From assembly GCA_020853215.1 (NCBI GenBank), contig JADYZH010000150.1, positions 1-37,730 of the forward strand: a stretch of 37,730 nt of DNA, in the 5' to 3' direction. The translations under genes and the position numbers were made by a program. Source of the stretch: Sulfuritalea sp. Lineage in GTDB: Bacteria; Pseudomonadota; Gammaproteobacteria; Burkholderiales; Rhodocyclaceae. Below are positions 1-10,505 of the stretch, in pieces. Below the pieces are notes generated by a model, which had not been told where the DNA came from, did no database searches, and was given only the letters and a program-made list of their open reading frames with translations. Every line of letters begins with the position of its first letter. The stretch's first letter is position 1.

Positions 1-2
1 CC

Positions 3-254
3 AAGCCGGAACCGGCGGCGAAAGCCCGGGCGGCGCCCAAAGTCGCACTGAAACCGGTAGCCGCAAAGCCGGCGCGTTCGCGCGCGAAGAAGCCGGCAAC
101 GGTCGCGGCGGAACAGCGCCGGAATTACGTCGAGGTGGCGGCCTATCACATTGCCGAGCGGCGCGGCTTCGCCCCCGGCGATCCACTGGCAGACTGGATT
201 CAGGCCGAGGCCGAAATCGACCGGCTGATCGCGGCAGGGTTGCTTGGTGCTTGA
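3..254 (+). CDS. DUF2934 family protein, C-terminal part (5' end outside window)
   Basis: An open frame enters from the left edge and ends at the TGA at 252-254, giving 83 visible residues. The first ~35 are rich in Lys, Ala, Pro and Arg, like a disordered basic tail. The last ~45 (from RRNYVEVAAYHIAERRG through DPLADWIQAEAEID) match the short DUF2934 domain: a small helical unit with a conserved A-Y-x-x-A-E-x-RG stretch followed by D-W-x-x-AE. The function of DUF2934 is unknown to me. These proteins are common in Proteobacteria, often with a basic Ala/Pro/Lys-rich extension as seen here. The gene converges on glgB with only 12 bp between the two stops. It may belong to the glycogen locus only by position. 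The start lies outside the window. Confidence 0.72.
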   Translation, partial: KPEPAAKARAAPKVALKPVAAKPARSRAKKPATVAAEQRRNYVEVAAYHIAERRGFAPGDPLADWIQAEAEIDRLIAAGLLGA

Positions 255-266
255 GTGGTTCTGCGC

Positions 267-2432
267 TCAGGCCGGCAGCAGCACGAGGGCCGCGAGAGGT
301 GGCAGGGTCAGGGAGATCGACGCAGGAAAGCCCATCCAGGATCTTGCCAGCGCCGGGACACGTCCGCCGTTACCCAGATCGCTGCCACCGTAGTGTGCCG
401 AGTCGGTGTTGAGCCGCTCGACATAGTCCTGCGCCAGAGGCACGCCGAGGCGGTAACCGTGGCGCGGCACCGGAGTGAAGTTCAGCACGATCACGGCATG
501 GCGTCCGTCACGCCCACGGCGCAGCCAGCTCACCACCGACTGGTCGGCATCGTGGCAGTCGATCCATTGAAAACCTTGAGGTGAAAAATCCAGTTCATGC
601 AATGCGACTTCGTTCACATACAACCGGTTGAGATCGCGCACCAGGCTCTTCATGCCGGCGTGGAGGGGGTATTGCAACAGATACCAGGGCAGTTCCTCGG
701 CGGCGCGCCATTCCGAGGACTGCCCGAGCTCCGCGCCCATGAACTGCAGCTTCTTGCCCGGCGCTGTCATCTGGTAGGCCAGCAGCAGGCGCAGGTTGGC
801 GAAGCGCTGCCATTCGTCGCCGGGCATCTTGCCCAGCAGCGAAGACTTGCCGTGCACCACTTCGTCGTGCGACAGCGGCAGGACGAAATTCTCGCTGTAG
901 GCGTAAAGCTGGCCGAAGGTCAGCCGCTCGTGGTTGTAGCGCCGATACACGGGGTCGTGCGCCATGTAGTCCAGCGTATCGTTCATCCAGCCCATGTTCC
1001 ACTTCATGGAGAAGCCGAGGCCGCCGAGCCAGGTCGGCCGCGACACCATCGGCCAGGCCGTCGATTCCTCGGCGATGGTCAGCGCGCCGGGGTAGTCGGC
1101 ATGCACCATTTCGTTCATTTCACGCAGGAAGGCGATGGCCTCCAGGTTCTCGCGTCCGCCGTGGACGTTCGGCGTCCACTCGCCGGCACGGCGCGAGTAG
1201 TCGAGATAGATCATCGACGCCACGGCGTCGACGCGCAGCGCATCGACATGGAACTCGGACAGCCAGTAGGCCGCCGAGGACAGCAGGAAGCTCCTGACCT
1301 CGTTGCGCCCGTAGTTGAAGACATGCGTGCCCCAGTCGGGATGCATCTTCTGCTTCGGATCCTCGTGCTCGTAGAGCGCGGTGCCGTCGTAATGCGCCAG
1401 CGCCCAGTCGTCGGCCGGAAAATGCCCCGGCACCCAGTCGAGGATGACGCCGATGCCGGCCTGGTGCAGGCTGTCGATCAGGAAGCGCAGGTCGTCGGCG
1501 CTACCGAAGCGGGAACTCGGCGCGAAAAAACCCGTGCATTGGTAGCCCCAGGATTCGTCGAGCGGATGTTCCATCAGCGGCAGGAATTCGACATGGGTAT
1601 AGCCCAGCTCGACGAGATACGGCACCAGCCGAACGGCCAATTCGCGATAGCCGTAGAAGCTGCGGTCCGGATGGCGCATCCAGCTGCCCAGGTGCATCTC
1701 GTACACGCTCATCGGCGCCGAAAGCCAGTCGCCGGTTTGGCCGCTGCGGGCTCGCGCCTGCATCCACGCACCGTCGTTCCATTCGTGCGCCGGATCGGGT
1801 GTCACGCAACAGGCGGAGGCCGGACGCCGTTCGAAGGCGCGCGCGCAGGGGTCGCTCTTCAGCTTCACCGCCCCGCTGCCGCGCAGACGCAGCTCGAAGC
1901 GATACAGTGCGCCGGCCGCCAGTTCCGGAATGAACAGCTCCCAGACGCCGGAACCCCCCAGGGTGGCCATCGGATTGACGCGGCCGTCCCAGCCATTGAA
2001 GCCGCCCACCACCGAGACACGCTCCGCATTCGGCGCCCAGACCCGGAAGCAGACGCCGGCAATGCCGTCGCGAACTTGCGGCACGGCACCGAATGTGCGC
2101 CAGGCCTGGCGCAAACGCCCGGCATTGAACAGGAACAGGTCGTCGGCCGGCGGCTGCGGCGCAAAGGAGTAGGTATCGTATTGCTTCACACCGTCGACAT
2201 CGAGGCGCCACGGCCGGGACGGCGCCGTTGCGCCCTGCCACTCGAACAGGTCGGTCCCCTTGCGCCGCGCCAGCGGCACCCACTGGCCATCGGCCAATTC
2301 CACCGCGACCGATTTTGCGTGCGGACGGAACACGCGCAGCCGCCAGCCGGCGCCTTCGGCATGAAGGCCGAGGACGGAAAAGGGGTCATGTTCGCGCGCT
2401 TCGAGCAATGCGGCGCAGGCGGAGCCGGGCAT
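267..2432 (-). CDS. glgB: 1,4-alpha-glucan branching enzyme GlgB
   Basis: A 721-residue cytoplasmic enzyme that cuts alpha-1,4 chains and re-attaches them by alpha-1,6 links to branch glycogen. Its length is close to the usual ~730. An N-terminal beta-sandwich and a CBM48 domain (about residues 115-220) precede the GH13 (alpha/beta)8 barrel. The barrel carries [20 protein letters not shown] with the likely nucleophile Asp402, AEEST with the likely acid/base Glu455, and [10 protein letters not shown]. The C-terminal all-beta domain ends in LAALVLLPA. The ATG at 2432-2430 opens the N-terminal domain with no strong Shine-Dalgarno sequence. The gene is divergent from glgC across 130 bp, a compact shared control region, and convergent with the DUF2934 gene. 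Identity is certain from family motifs. Confidence 0.97.
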   Translation of the reverse strand: MPGSACAALLEAREHDPFSVLGLHAEGAGWRLRVFRPHAKSVAVELADGQWVPLARRKGTDLFEWQGATAPSRPWRLDVDGVKQYDTYSFAPQPPADDLFLFNAGRLRQAWRTFGAVPQVRDGIAGVCFRVWAPNAERVSVVGGFNGWDGRVNPMATLGGSGVWELFIPELAAGALYRFELRLRGSGAVKLKSDPCARAFERRPASACCVTPDPAHEWNDGAWMQARARSGQTGDWLSAPMSVYEMHLGSWMRHPDRSFYGYRELAVRLVPYLVELGYTHVEFLPLMEHPLDESWGYQCTGFFAPSSRFGSADDLRFLIDSLHQAGIGVILDWVPGHFPADDWALAHYDGTALYEHEDPKQKMHPDWGTHVFNYGRNEVRSFLLSSAAYWLSEFHVDALRVDAVASMIYLDYSRRAGEWTPNVHGGRENLEAIAFLREMNEMVHADYPGALTIAEESTAWPMVSRPTWLGGLGFSMKWNMGWMNDTLDYMAHDPVYRRYNHERLTFGQLYAYSENFVLPLSHDEVVHGKSSLLGKMPGDEWQRFANLRLLLAYQMTAPGKKLQFMGAELGQSSEWRAAEELPWYLLQYPLHAGMKSLVRDLNRLYVNEVALHELDFSPQGFQWIDCHDADQSVVSWLRRGRDGRHAVIVLNFTPVPRHGYRLGVPLAQDYVERLNTDSAHYGGSDLGNGGRVPALARSWMGFPASISLTLPPLAALVLLPA

Positions 2433-2562
2433 GGTTATATACTCAGATCAGTTTTTGCTATCGTATTGATTGTAGCCGCAACGGAGAATTCACCAAGCAA
2501 TCGGTTCCCGGACACTGCGGCATCGGACCCGAGCAAGGGATCGGCCGCGAGGAGGCAGCGTC
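2433..2562. promoter_or_regulatory. Divergent glgB/glgC control region
   Basis: This 130-bp gap must hold the start signals for both glgB (leftward) and glgC (rightward). It is more AT-rich than its surroundings near 2433-2485, with TATATAC-like and TTTTTGCTATCG stretches that could be promoter -10 regions. GGAGG at 2551-2555 lies 7 bases before the glgC GTG start and is a clear ribosome binding site. No convincing operator palindrome was seen. Confidence 0.5.
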
Positions 2563-3822
2563 GTGAGAAACAGTGAAATCGCCCGCAATACCTTCGGCAT
2601 CGTACTCGCCGGCGGCCGCGGCAGCCGCCTGATGCAGCTCACCGACTGGCGCTCCAAGCCCGCCGTGCCCTTTGGCGGCAAGTTCCGCATCGTCGATTTC
2701 ACGCTGTCGAATTGCGTTAACTCCGGCATCCGCCGCATCGGCGTCGCCACCCAGTACAAGGCGCAGAGCCTGATCCAGCACCTGCAGCGCGGCTGGAGCT
2801 TCCTCGACGGCCGCTTCCACGAGTTCATCGACATCCTGCCGGCACAGCAGCAAGTCGGCGAAGACTGGTACCGGGGAACCGCCGACGCGGTGTTCCAGAA
2901 CCTCGACCTGATCCGGCGCAACCGGCCCAAGCACGTGCTGGTGCTTTCCGGCGATCACATCTACAAGATGAACTACGCGCGCATGCTGGCCGAGCATGCC
3001 GAACGCCAGGCGGATTTCAGCGTTGCCTGCATCGATGTCCCGCGGCTCGAGGCCACGGAGTTCGGCGTCATGCACGTCGACGACCGGCAGCGCGTGGCGG
3101 CCTTCGTCGAAAAGCCCAAGGATCCACCGGCGATCCCCGGACACCCGGACCGCGCCCTGGCCAGCATGGGCGTGTATGTCTTCAATGCCGACTTCCTCTA
3201 CGAACAATTGATCCGCGACCACGACGATCCGAAGTCCTCGCACGACTTCGGCAAGGACCTGATCCCGCATTGCGTCGACCGCTACCGGGTGTTCGCCCAC
3301 AACTTCGCCGATTCCTGCGTCGGCATGGACGAGACGCGGATTCCCTACTGGCGCGACGCCGGCACGATCGATGCCTACTGGGAAGCCAACATGGAACTGA
3401 CCAAGGTGACGCCGGAGCTGAACCTCTATGACGACGACTGGCCGATCTGGACCCACCAGGAACAACTGCCGCCTGCCAAGTTCGTCTTCGACGACGACGG
3501 CCGTCGCGGCATGGCGGTCGATTCGCTGGTCTCCGGCGGCGACATCATCAGCGGTGCGCTGGTGCGCCACTCCCTGCTGTTCTCGCGGGTGCACGTGCAC
3601 AGCTACGCCGAGATCGAGGACTCGGTGATCCTGCCCGACGTGCATATCGGTCGCCGCGCCAGGCTGCGCCGGGTGGTGATGGACAAGCATTGCCGCGTCC
3701 CCGACGGCGTGACCATCGGCTATGACATCGAAGCCGACCGCAAGCGCTTCCATGTCAGCGAAAACGGCATTGCCCTGGTGACGCCGGAGATGCTCGGCCA
3801 GCAGGCACATTACATAAGGTGA
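2563..3822 (+). CDS. glgC: Glucose-1-phosphate adenylyltransferase GlgC (ADP-glucose pyrophosphorylase)
   Basis: Makes ADP-glucose from glucose-1-phosphate and ATP, the committed and normally allosterically controlled step of bacterial glycogen synthesis. The 419 residues match the usual ~420-430. The N-terminal nucleotidyltransferase domain starts with [17 protein letters not shown] and continues with [20 protein letters not shown] and the GDHIYKMNY motif. A left-handed beta-helix trimerisation domain (about residues 300-400) follows, seen as [18 protein letters not shown]. The start is the GTG at 2563, set 7 bases after GGAGG (2551-2555) and placing the catalytic loop at the expected distance. 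It heads the plus-strand glycogen gene series. Confidence 0.97.
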   Translation: MRNSEIARNTFGIVLAGGRGSRLMQLTDWRSKPAVPFGGKFRIVDFTLSNCVNSGIRRIGVATQYKAQSLIQHLQRGWSFLDGRFHEFIDILPAQQQVGEDWYRGTADAVFQNLDLIRRNRPKHVLVLSGDHIYKMNYARMLAEHAERQADFSVACIDVPRLEATEFGVMHVDDRQRVAAFVEKPKDPPAIPGHPDRALASMGVYVFNADFLYEQLIRDHDDPKSSHDFGKDLIPHCVDRYRVFAHNFADSCVGMDETRIPYWRDAGTIDAYWEANMELTKVTPELNLYDDDWPIWTHQEQLPPAKFVFDDDGRRGMAVDSLVSGGDIISGALVRHSLLFSRVHVHSYAEIEDSVILPDVHIGRRARLRRVVMDKHCRVPDGVTIGYDIEADRKRFHVSENGIALVTPEMLGQQAHYIR

Positions 3823-4042
3823 ATGCCATGATCGAACTTCCGATCGTGGCACTCACCAAGGTCATCATGGCCCCCCACCCCCGTTCCACGGCCGGCTTTG
3901 CACAGCCGGCCGGCTGCGGCGGCGCAAGGCAGTGCCTTGCGAAACCCCGCCTTCGCCCCCCGCCCCTGGGCGGGGGGCGAAGGATGCTCGCTACGCTCGA
4001 AATCTTGAACGATAGCCGCAGCCCTCGGTGCCGCCCCTGATC
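3823..4042. repeat. Hairpin-rich C/G palindromic repeat between glgC and the first GH57 gene
   Basis: The 220 bp between glgC and the GH57 gene contain stacked perfect hairpins. Bases 3924-3940 form GCAAGGCA/TGCCTTGC around one base. Bases 3950-3983 form a 16-bp perfect stem (CCTTCGCCCCCCGCCC-type arm) closed by two bases. A GCCGGC-rich stretch lies at 3892-3915. No T-tract follows, so this is not a standard intrinsic terminator. The trailing CTCGCTACGCTCGA at 3987-4000 resembles CTCGCGATGCTCGA near 7873, after another C-rich palindrome, so both look like members of one REP-like family. A frame of 73 codons across this stretch (3819-4040) is not considered a gene. Confidence 0.7.
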
Positions 4043-5776
4043 ATGAAACAGCTCGACCTCGTCTTCCTCTGGCACATGCACCAGCCGGACTATCGGGACC
4101 ACGGCGCGACCGGTACGGACGTAAAAGTCGGCGCTGGCGGTACGGCGGCCGGCGAATTCGTCCTGCCCTGGGTGTACCTGCATGCCATGAAGGACTATGT
4201 CGACATGGCGGCGCATCTCGAACGCCATCCGCAGATCCATTGCGTCGTCAATTTCGTCCCGGTACTTCTCGACCAGATCGAGGACTACGCGCAGCAGTTC
4301 GCCGATGGGCAGTTTCGCGACCCACTGCTGCGCATGCTGGCGACACCCGACCTCGAAAGCCTCGGCGTGGCCGACCGGAAGCTGCTGCTGGCGACCTGCT
4401 TCCGCAGCAACCACACCACCATGCTGGCGCCCTTCCCGCAATACAAGCGCCTGCACGAGATCTACCTGCTGCTTGCCAACGACAGCGAAGCGACCTACTG
4501 CTACCTGTCCGGCGCCTACTTCTCCGACCTCATGACCTGGTACCACCTGGCGTGGACCGGCGAGACCGAGCGTCGCCGCAACCCGCTGCTGGCGAAGCTG
4601 ATGAGCCAGGGCGAAGGCTATGACGCCGGGGACCGCCGACAGTTGCTGGACAGCATCGGCGAGCTGATCACCGGCCTGATTCCACGCTGGCGCGCGCTTT
4701 CCGCGCGCGGCCAGGTCGAAATCTCGTCCACGCCCAACACGCATCCGCTGTCGCCGCTGCTGCTCGATTTCAAGGTCGCGCGCGAAAGCCTGCCCGAGGC
4801 GCCGCTGCCCTTCAGCGCCGCCTATCCCGGCGGACGCAGCCGCGTCATCGCCCATATAGATGCCGCGCGCATCAGCCATGCCCGTCGTTTCGGCGCACCA
4901 CCGGTCGGCATGTGGCCGGCGGAAGGTGCCGTCTCCGAAGACTTTGTCAGGCACCTCGCCAACGCCGACTGTCGCTGGATCGCCAGCGGCGAAGGGGTGC
5001 TGAACAACAGCCTTGCCGCGAGCAATATCGACGATCCGCGTGCCGCCTACCATCCCTGGAAGCTGGAGCAGGCCCCCGGTTTGACCCTGTTTTTCCGCGA
5101 CGAGCGCCTCTCGGACCTGATCGGCTTCGACTATGCCAAATGGCACGGCCGCGATGCCGCCAAGCATCTTGTAGGGCAGCTGGAAGCCATCCTCGATGCC
5201 GCAGCCGGCGACGAAAATCCGGTAGTCAGCATCATCCTCGACGGCGAAAACGCCTGGGAGCACTACCCCTACAACGGCTATTACTTCTTCGAGGACCTCT
5301 ACGGCCTGCTCGCCGAGCATCCGCGCATCCGCACCACGACCTACGCCGAACTGCTGGCTCGGCCCGGCCCCCCCGCCGCGACCGTCCTGCCGCACCTGAC
5401 CGCGGGCAGCTGGGTGTATGGCACGCTATCCACCTGGATCGGCGACGAGGCCAAGAACCGGGGCTGGGACCTGCTGTGCGAAGCCAAGCAGAGCTGCGAC
5501 CGGGTGCTGGCCAGCGGCCGCCTCGACAGCGCGCAGGTCAGCGCGGTCAACGTGCAGCTGGCGATCTGCGAAAGTTCCGACTGGTTCTGGTGGTTCGGCG
5601 ACTACAACCCGTCAGCCGCCGTCGCCAGTTTCGACAGCCTCTACCGGCGCAACCTGGCGCGGCTCTATCGCCTGCTACAGCTGGAACCGCCTGCCGCTCT
5701 CGATACTCCCATTTGCGCCGGATCGGCAACCGCCAGCGGCGGCTCGATGCGCCGCGTCACCGTTTCACAATCCTGA
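4043..5776 (+). CDS. Glycoside hydrolase family 57 alpha-glucan-acting enzyme (amylase/amylopullulanase-like)
   Basis: A 577-residue cytoplasmic GH57 enzyme expected to hydrolyse or rearrange alpha-glucan. All five GH57 conserved regions are visible: HMHQP (11-15), EISSTPNTHPLSPLL (226-240), GMWPAEGAVSE with probable nucleophile Glu294, ILDGENAWEHYP with probable acid/base Asp400, and DWFWWFGDY near the C-terminus. No signal peptide is seen. The ATG at 4043 is preferred over an in-frame GTG at 4028 because MKQLDLVFLWHMHQP gives the family-like start. Residues 21-36 (GATGTDVKVGAGGTA region) look like an insertion in the loop just after HMHQPDYRD and before GEFVLPW. That insertion contains a dispersed 24-bp repeat (4124-4147). 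The exact activity cannot be fixed from sequence alone. Confidence 0.88.
   Translation: MKQLDLVFLWHMHQPDYRDHGATGTDVKVGAGGTAAGEFVLPWVYLHAMKDYVDMAAHLERHPQIHCVVNFVPVLLDQIEDYAQQFADGQFRDPLLRMLATPDLESLGVADRKLLLATCFRSNHTTMLAPFPQYKRLHEIYLLLANDSEATYCYLSGAYFSDLMTWYHLAWTGETERRRNPLLAKLMSQGEGYDAGDRRQLLDSIGELITGLIPRWRALSARGQVEISSTPNTHPLSPLLLDFKVARESLPEAPLPFSAAYPGGRSRVIAHIDAARISHARRFGAPPVGMWPAEGAVSEDFVRHLANADCRWIASGEGVLNNSLAASNIDDPRAAYHPWKLEQAPGLTLFFRDERLSDLIGFDYAKWHGRDAAKHLVGQLEAILDAAAGDENPVVSIILDGENAWEHYPYNGYYFFEDLYGLLAEHPRIRTTTYAELLARPGPPAATVLPHLTAGSWVYGTLSTWIGDEAKNRGWDLLCEAKQSCDRVLASGRLDSAQVSAVNVQLAICESSDWFWWFGDYNPSAAVASFDSLYRRNLARLYRLLQLEPPAALDTPICAGSATASGGSMRRVTVSQS
4124..4147 (+). repeat. 24-bp dispersed repeat, copy A (in frame inside the GH57 gene)
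   Basis: Reads AAAGTCGGCGCTGGC followed by GGTACGGCG. It is translated in frame as KVGAGGTA near the N-terminus of the GH57 enzyme. It matches six other copies in this window. Confidence 0.85.
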
Positions 5777-5784
5777 CTCCACTT

Positions 5785-7797
5785 ATGCCCATCAGCCTCC
5801 TGTTCGGGGTTCACGCCCACCAGCCCGTCGGCAACTTTCCCGCCGTGATCGACGACGCCCATGTCCGCAGCTACGGCATGTTTCTGCGGGTCATGGAGCG
5901 CTATCCGGAGTTCCGCTTCAGCGTGCATTTTTCCGGCTGGCTGCTCGACGTCCTGTTCGAGCGCTTCCCCGACGACATGGCGCGCCTGGCGGCGATGACC
6001 CGTCGTGGCCAGGTCGAGTGGTTCGGTTCCGGCGATTGCGAGCCCGTGCTGGCGGCGATCCCGCACCGCGACCGCGTCAGCCAGATCGCCACGCTCTCCG
6101 ACAAGATCGAACGCCGCTTCGGCATGCGCCCTTCCGGTGCCTGGCTCACCGAACGGGTCTGGGAGTCCTCGGTAGTGACCTCGCTGGTCGCCACCGGCAT
6201 CCGCTACGTGGCGGTGGACGACTACCATTTCCTCTGCGCCGGCGAAAGCCAGGATCGCCTCGACAGCTTCTTCTCCACCGACGAGGATGGCCGCCGTCTC
6301 GACCTGTTCCCGATCTCCGAGGCCGCGCGCTACCGCCTGCCCTTCTCGCCGGCGGGCGAAGCCGTGGCCTGGCTCGAAGACCTGGCGCGCCAGGGACGGC
6401 GCGCGGCGATCTACTTCGACGACATCGAGAAGTTCGGCATCTGGCCCGAAACCTACGAATGGGTATTCGAGAAAGGCTGGCTGACCCAGTTCGTCGAGGG
6501 CGTACTGGCCTCGCCCCTGATCCGCACCGAGACCTATGCCGAGTACCACGCCCGCGAGCGCACACGCGGCATCGTCTACCTGCCGACCACGTCCTACATC
6601 GAGATGAACGAATGGACGCTGCCGGCGCCGCGCGCGCGCGCGTATCACGCCCTGCTCGAACAGGAAAAGGCCGCCGGCCGCTTCGAGGCGCACAAGCCCT
6701 TCCTGCGCGGGGGCATCTGGCGCAACTTCATGTCGCGCTACCCGGAAGCCAACTGGATGCACAAGCGCATGCTCGGCGCCTCGCGACGCCTTGCCACGCT
6801 GCCGCCCGAGCAGCGCAGCGCGGAGTTGCAGGAGTACCTGCACCGCGCCCAGGCCAACGACGCCTACTGGCACGGCCTCTTCGGCGGCCTCTACCTGCCC
6901 CACCTGCGCCGCGCCATCTGGAACAACCTGTTGAAGCTCGAGGCGGCGCTGGAGCAACTGGCGCCCTGGCCGCGCCAGCAGCAGGGCGACCTCGACCATG
7001 ACGGCCATGTCGAAACCGCATTGCGCAACCCGTTCATCCACGCCTACGTACGCGACGACGGCCACGCTTCCCTGGTGGAATTCTCCAGCCTGGCCGTGGC
7101 GCACAACTTCGGCGACACGCTGCGTGCCTACGAGGAGGCCTACCACGCCAAGATCCACCTGGCGGACGCATGCCATGCGGCGCCGGCGGCAACCGAAGGC
7201 ATCTCCTCGGCCCACGACCGCGTCGCCTTCCTCCATACCATCCTGCCCGGCGATGCCGATCCGGACGAGCGGCCGCGCGGCATTTTCATCGACAGCCTGG
7301 TCGGCCGCAACGACATGCTGCGCCCCATCGCCTTCTACGCGCCCGGCGAGCTCCCCGGCGTGTGGACCGCCGCCGGCGAGGGTTGGCGCATCGGGAAGAC
7401 CTACCGCCTCGACGGCGACACGCTGAACGTCATTTTCCGCGCCGAAGGCGGCGCGCTGCCAAAGTCCATCGAAACCGAGCTGAACCTTGCACTGCCCAGC
7501 TGCGACGGCTATGGCGGGCGTTACGTGCTCGCCGACGGCAGCGTTCCCGGCGGCTTCGGCGAGGCGCTCGAACTCTCCGGCGTGCAACGGATCACGCTCG
7601 ACGACAGCGAACTGCGCGGCGCATTGCTGATCGAGGCCAGCCAGCCGGTGCGGCTCGAGGCACAGCCGCATCGCACCGTCTCCCAGTCCGAGGCCGGCTT
7701 CGAAAAAATCATGCAGGCCGTCTGCATCACGCTGGCCTGGTCGCCCGTGGCCGGCATCGAGCAGCGCATCGCGCTCAGGGTCGTGCCCGCATCGTAG
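5785..7797 (+). CDS. GH57 4-alpha-glucanotransferase / alpha-amylase-like enzyme
   Basis: A 670-residue enzyme resembling the archaeal/bacterial GH57 4-alpha-glucanotransferases, which move maltooligosaccharide segments between chains. The order is a GH57 catalytic barrel from MPISLLFGVHAHQPVGNF, then helical and beta domains of the DUF1925/DUF1926 type after about residue 300. GAWLTERVWE places the nucleophile at Glu123, the position known for the Thermococcus litoralis enzyme. YFDDIEKFG places the acid/base at Asp212 or Asp213. The ATG at 5785 comes 8 bp after the stop of the previous GH57 gene, so they are probably co-transcribed; no Shine-Dalgarno is evident. The frame is open much further upstream, but that part is the shadow of the previous gene. 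It may supply the disproportionation role usually given to GH77 MalQ. Confidence 0.88.
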   Translation: MPISLLFGVHAHQPVGNFPAVIDDAHVRSYGMFLRVMERYPEFRFSVHFSGWLLDVLFERFPDDMARLAAMTRRGQVEWFGSGDCEPVLAAIPHRDRVSQIATLSDKIERRFGMRPSGAWLTERVWESSVVTSLVATGIRYVAVDDYHFLCAGESQDRLDSFFSTDEDGRRLDLFPISEAARYRLPFSPAGEAVAWLEDLARQGRRAAIYFDDIEKFGIWPETYEWVFEKGWLTQFVEGVLASPLIRTETYAEYHARERTRGIVYLPTTSYIEMNEWTLPAPRARAYHALLEQEKAAGRFEAHKPFLRGGIWRNFMSRYPEANWMHKRMLGASRRLATLPPEQRSAELQEYLHRAQANDAYWHGLFGGLYLPHLRRAIWNNLLKLEAALEQLAPWPRQQQGDLDHDGHVETALRNPFIHAYVRDDGHASLVEFSSLAVAHNFGDTLRAYEEAYHAKIHLADACHAAPAATEGISSAHDRVAFLHTILPGDADPDERPRGIFIDSLVGRNDMLRPIAFYAPGELPGVWTAAGEGWRIGKTYRLDGDTLNVIFRAEGGALPKSIETELNLALPSCDGYGGRYVLADGSVPGGFGEALELSGVQRITLDDSELRGALLIEASQPVRLEAQPHRTVSQSEAGFEKIMQAVCITLAWSPVAGIEQRIALRVVPAS

Positions 7798-7927
7798 AAT
7801 GAGGCAAAAGGCGCAGCAATGACGCCCCCTACCCCCCATCCCCCGCCCCGGGGCGGAGGCTACTAATTTGCTCGCGATGCTCGATAATTGGTAAGTACAG
7901 CATCCCGATTTCATTACGGTAATCATC
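7798..7927. repeat. C-rich palindromic repeat between the GH57 gene and glgP
   Basis: A run of C-blocks (CCCCCTACCCCCCATCCCCC, 7824-7843 region) leads into a perfect CCGCCCC/GGGGCGG palindrome at 7843-7856. Then comes GCTCGCGATGCTCGA, matching the tail of the repeat after glgC. No T-tract follows. The remaining bases to 7927 show no clear ribosome binding site for glgP. Confidence 0.65.
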
Positions 7928-10495
7928 ATGCCCGGCACCCGCTACAAGCTCGAAGTCAATCCCGAGATCCCGGCGCGCCTGGTGCGCCTCAACGAACTCG
8001 CCAATAACCTCTGGTACAGCTGGGACCGGCCAACGCGCACCCTGTTCGCGCGCCTCGGTCACGGCCTGTGGAAAGCGGTGCACCACAGCCCGAAGGCATT
8101 CCTCAAGCGCATGGACCAGAAGCGGATCAACGAGGCCGCCGACGATCCGGTCTTCCTCGGCACCATGAACCGCGTGCTGTCGGCCTTCGATTCCTATCTG
8201 GCTGAACCCAGGCTGCAGCTGCCAGGCAAGCCGCCGCTGCAGGCGAACGACCTGATCGCCTACTTCTGCGCCGAGTTCGGCTTCCATGAAAGCCTGCCGA
8301 TCTACTCGGGCGGTCTCGGCATCCTCGCCGGCGACCACTGCAAGGGCGCCTCGGATCTGCGCCTGCCTTTCGTTGCCGTGGGACTGCTCTACCGGCAGGG
8401 CTATTTCCACCAGACCATAGACCGCGACGGCAACCAGACCGCACATTACGCCGACAACGATTTCGACGACATGCCGATCGAGGCCGTCCGCGGCGAAGAT
8501 GGCGACGATCTTCGGGTCGGCGTGGCCTTCCCCGGGCGCATGGTGTGGGCCAAGATCTGGCGCGCTCGCGTCGGCAACAACAGCCTGTATCTGCTAGACA
8601 CGCAGCTGGAAGAGAACAGCGAAGCGGATCGCCAGATCGCGCACCAGCTGTACGGCGGCGACCGGCGCACCCGCATCGAGCAGGAAATCCTGCTCGGGAT
8701 CGGCGGCGTGCAGGCGCTCGCCGCGCTGGGGCTGCAGCCGACCGTCTGGCATATTAACGAAGGCCATGCCGCCTTCCTGGTGCTGGAGCGCGTACACGGG
8801 CTGATGGCAAGCCAGGGCATGTCTTTCGCCGCCGCGCTGGAGGCGGTGGCAGCCAACACGGTGTTCACCACGCACACGCCGGTTCCCGCCGGCCACGACC
8901 ACTTCGCCGACGATATGGTCATGCATTACTTCGGCGAAGCCTGCATGGCGGCCGGCGTCGACCGCGACGTTCTGCTTGGCATGGGCCGCGTCGGCGGCGG
9001 GGTCGGCAGCGGCGGCGAATTCAACATGACCGCCCTGGCCCTGCGCGGCTCGCGTTTCCACAACGGCGTCTCGCGCATCCATGGCGAAGTGTCCTCGCGC
9101 ATCTGCGGCGACATGTGGCCGCAGCTCACCGCCGCCGAGAATCCGATGGACTACGTCACCAACGCGGTGCACGTGCCGACCTTCCTCGCCACCGACTGGT
9201 ACGAGACCTTCGACCGCCACCTCGGTCTCGGCTGGCAGCACCGTCTGACCGACCAGAGCTGCTGGGATGGCGTACACCGCATCCCGGACCAGATCTTCTG
9301 GAGCATCCGCCAGTCGCTGAAAGCCCAGTTGCTGCACCTGGTGCACAGCCGGGTACGCCATCAGCACCTGCGCAACCAGGGCTCGGAAGCGCACCTGGAC
9401 CGCGTGCTGCGCAGCGCCGACCCGACCAATCCTACGGTGCTGACCATCGGCTTTGCCCGCCGCTTCGCCACCTACAAGCGCGCCGCACTGCTGTTCAACA
9501 ACCTCGACTGGCTGCGCGAGATCCTTTCCGATGCGCAACGCCCGGTGCTGTTCATCTTTGCCGGCAAGGCGCACCCGGCGGACGAACCCGGGCGACAACT
9601 GATACGCAAGATCGCCGAGCTTTCCCGCCAGCGTGAGTTCGAGGGCCGCATCCTGCTGGTCGAAGGCTACGACCTGCACCTGGCACGACGCATGGTGGCC
9701 GGCGTCGATGTCTGGCTGAACAATCCGATCTATCCGCTGGAAGCCTCGGGCACTTCGGGCATGAAGGCGGCCATCAACGGCGCCATCAACCTGTCGGTGC
9801 TCGACGGCTGGTGGGGCGAGGGCTACAACGGCAAGAACGGCTGGGCGATCAAGCCGGCCGCGGAAGGCCTCGACCCCGCACAGCGCGACATCGACGAAGC
9901 CCGCACCCTGTACGAACTGCTGCAGGACAGCGTGATCCCGATGTACTACCGCAATACTTCCCTCGGCTACTCGCCGGAATGGGTGGCGATGGCCAAGGAA
10001 TCGATCGCTTCGATCATGCCCCGCTTCAACATGCAGCGCATGCTTGTCGACTATGCAGAGAAGTTCTATTCGCCGGCGGCCGAACAGTGGCGCAAGTATT
10101 CCGCCACGGGCTTTTCCGGCGCGCGCGAAGTGGCCGACTGGAAGGCGCGGATCCACGCCGCCTGGCCGCGCATCGGGCTGCGTCGCATCGACAAGTCGGT
10201 GACGCGCATCGGCTACGGCGAGACCATGCTCTTCCAGGTGGCGGTGCAGCTCGATGGCCTGACGCCGGAGGACCTGACCGTGGAAATGGTGTTCACCCGT
10301 CCCGGCGCGCCGACCACGGTCCACGCCCGGCGTTACCAGCTGCAGCACGAGCGCCGGCTGGAAAGCGGCGAGCACCTTTTTTCGCGCGAGCTGACGCCCG
10401 ACCAGTGCGGCAAGATGGAATACCGGTTCCGCGTGTTTCCGACCCATCCGCTGCTGACCCATCCCTTCGAGATGGGCAAGATGCTCTGGTTGTGA
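7928..10495 (+). CDS. glgP: Alpha-glucan (glycogen) phosphorylase GlgP, short bacterial type
   Basis: A PLP-dependent GT35 enzyme that releases glucose-1-phosphate from glycogen ends using phosphate. The 855 residues start with a DUF3417-type N-terminal domain ([26 protein letters not shown]). The catalytic core follows, with ICAEFGFHE-like [23 protein letters not shown] and [14 protein letters not shown]. The PLP lysine is Lys613 in [18 protein letters not shown]. This pattern is the AgpA/'alpha-glucan phosphorylase' subgroup rather than the E. coli GlgP/MalP subgroup. The ATG at 7928 opens the family-typical N-terminus. The stop lies 10 bp before pgi, so glucose-1-phosphate release and hexose-phosphate entry are probably co-expressed. 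Confidence 0.95.
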   Translation: MPGTRYKLEVNPEIPARLVRLNELANNLWYSWDRPTRTLFARLGHGLWKAVHHSPKAFLKRMDQKRINEAADDPVFLGTMNRVLSAFDSYLAEPRLQLPGKPPLQANDLIAYFCAEFGFHESLPIYSGGLGILAGDHCKGASDLRLPFVAVGLLYRQGYFHQTIDRDGNQTAHYADNDFDDMPIEAVRGEDGDDLRVGVAFPGRMVWAKIWRARVGNNSLYLLDTQLEENSEADRQIAHQLYGGDRRTRIEQEILLGIGGVQALAALGLQPTVWHINEGHAAFLVLERVHGLMASQGMSFAAALEAVAANTVFTTHTPVPAGHDHFADDMVMHYFGEACMAAGVDRDVLLGMGRVGGGVGSGGEFNMTALALRGSRFHNGVSRIHGEVSSRICGDMWPQLTAAENPMDYVTNAVHVPTFLATDWYETFDRHLGLGWQHRLTDQSCWDGVHRIPDQIFWSIRQSLKAQLLHLVHSRVRHQHLRNQGSEAHLDRVLRSADPTNPTVLTIGFARRFATYKRAALLFNNLDWLREILSDAQRPVLFIFAGKAHPADEPGRQLIRKIAELSRQREFEGRILLVEGYDLHLARRMVAGVDVWLNNPIYPLEASGTSGMKAAINGAINLSVLDGWWGEGYNGKNGWAIKPAAEGLDPAQRDIDEARTLYELLQDSVIPMYYRNTSLGYSPEWVAMAKESIASIMPRFNMQRMLVDYAEKFYSPAAEQWRKYSATGFSGAREVADWKARIHAAWPRIGLRRIDKSVTRIGYGETMLFQVAVQLDGLTPEDLTVEMVFTRPGAPTTVHARRYQLQHERRLESGEHLFSRELTPDQCGKMEYRFRVFPTHPLLTHPFEMGKMLWL

Positions 10496-10505
10496 GCACG
10501 CCGTC

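Noticed and set aside
348-375. CCAGCGCCGGGAC in the glgB 3' region as a partial repeat copy
   Set aside because: It is part of well-conserved GlgB coding sequence and lacks the terminal portion of the repeat.
597-2576. Long 659-codon open frame on the plus strand opposite glgB
   Set aside because: It is the antisense shadow of glgB, typical of high-GC DNA; no family motifs, and glgB is unmistakable.
2458-3852. 464-codon minus-strand frame opposite glgC
   Set aside because: Shadow of glgC with low-complexity Ala/Val/His-rich translation and no recognisable domain.
3950-3983. Very strong hairpin as a rho-independent terminator after glgC
   Set aside because: No T-run follows, and similar palindromes recur elsewhere including inside metG, so it is treated as a repeat.
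3819-4040. 73-codon frame between glgC and the GH57 gene
   Set aside because: It spans hairpin repeats (RLRPPPLGGGRR-like translation) and has no domain or ribosome binding site.
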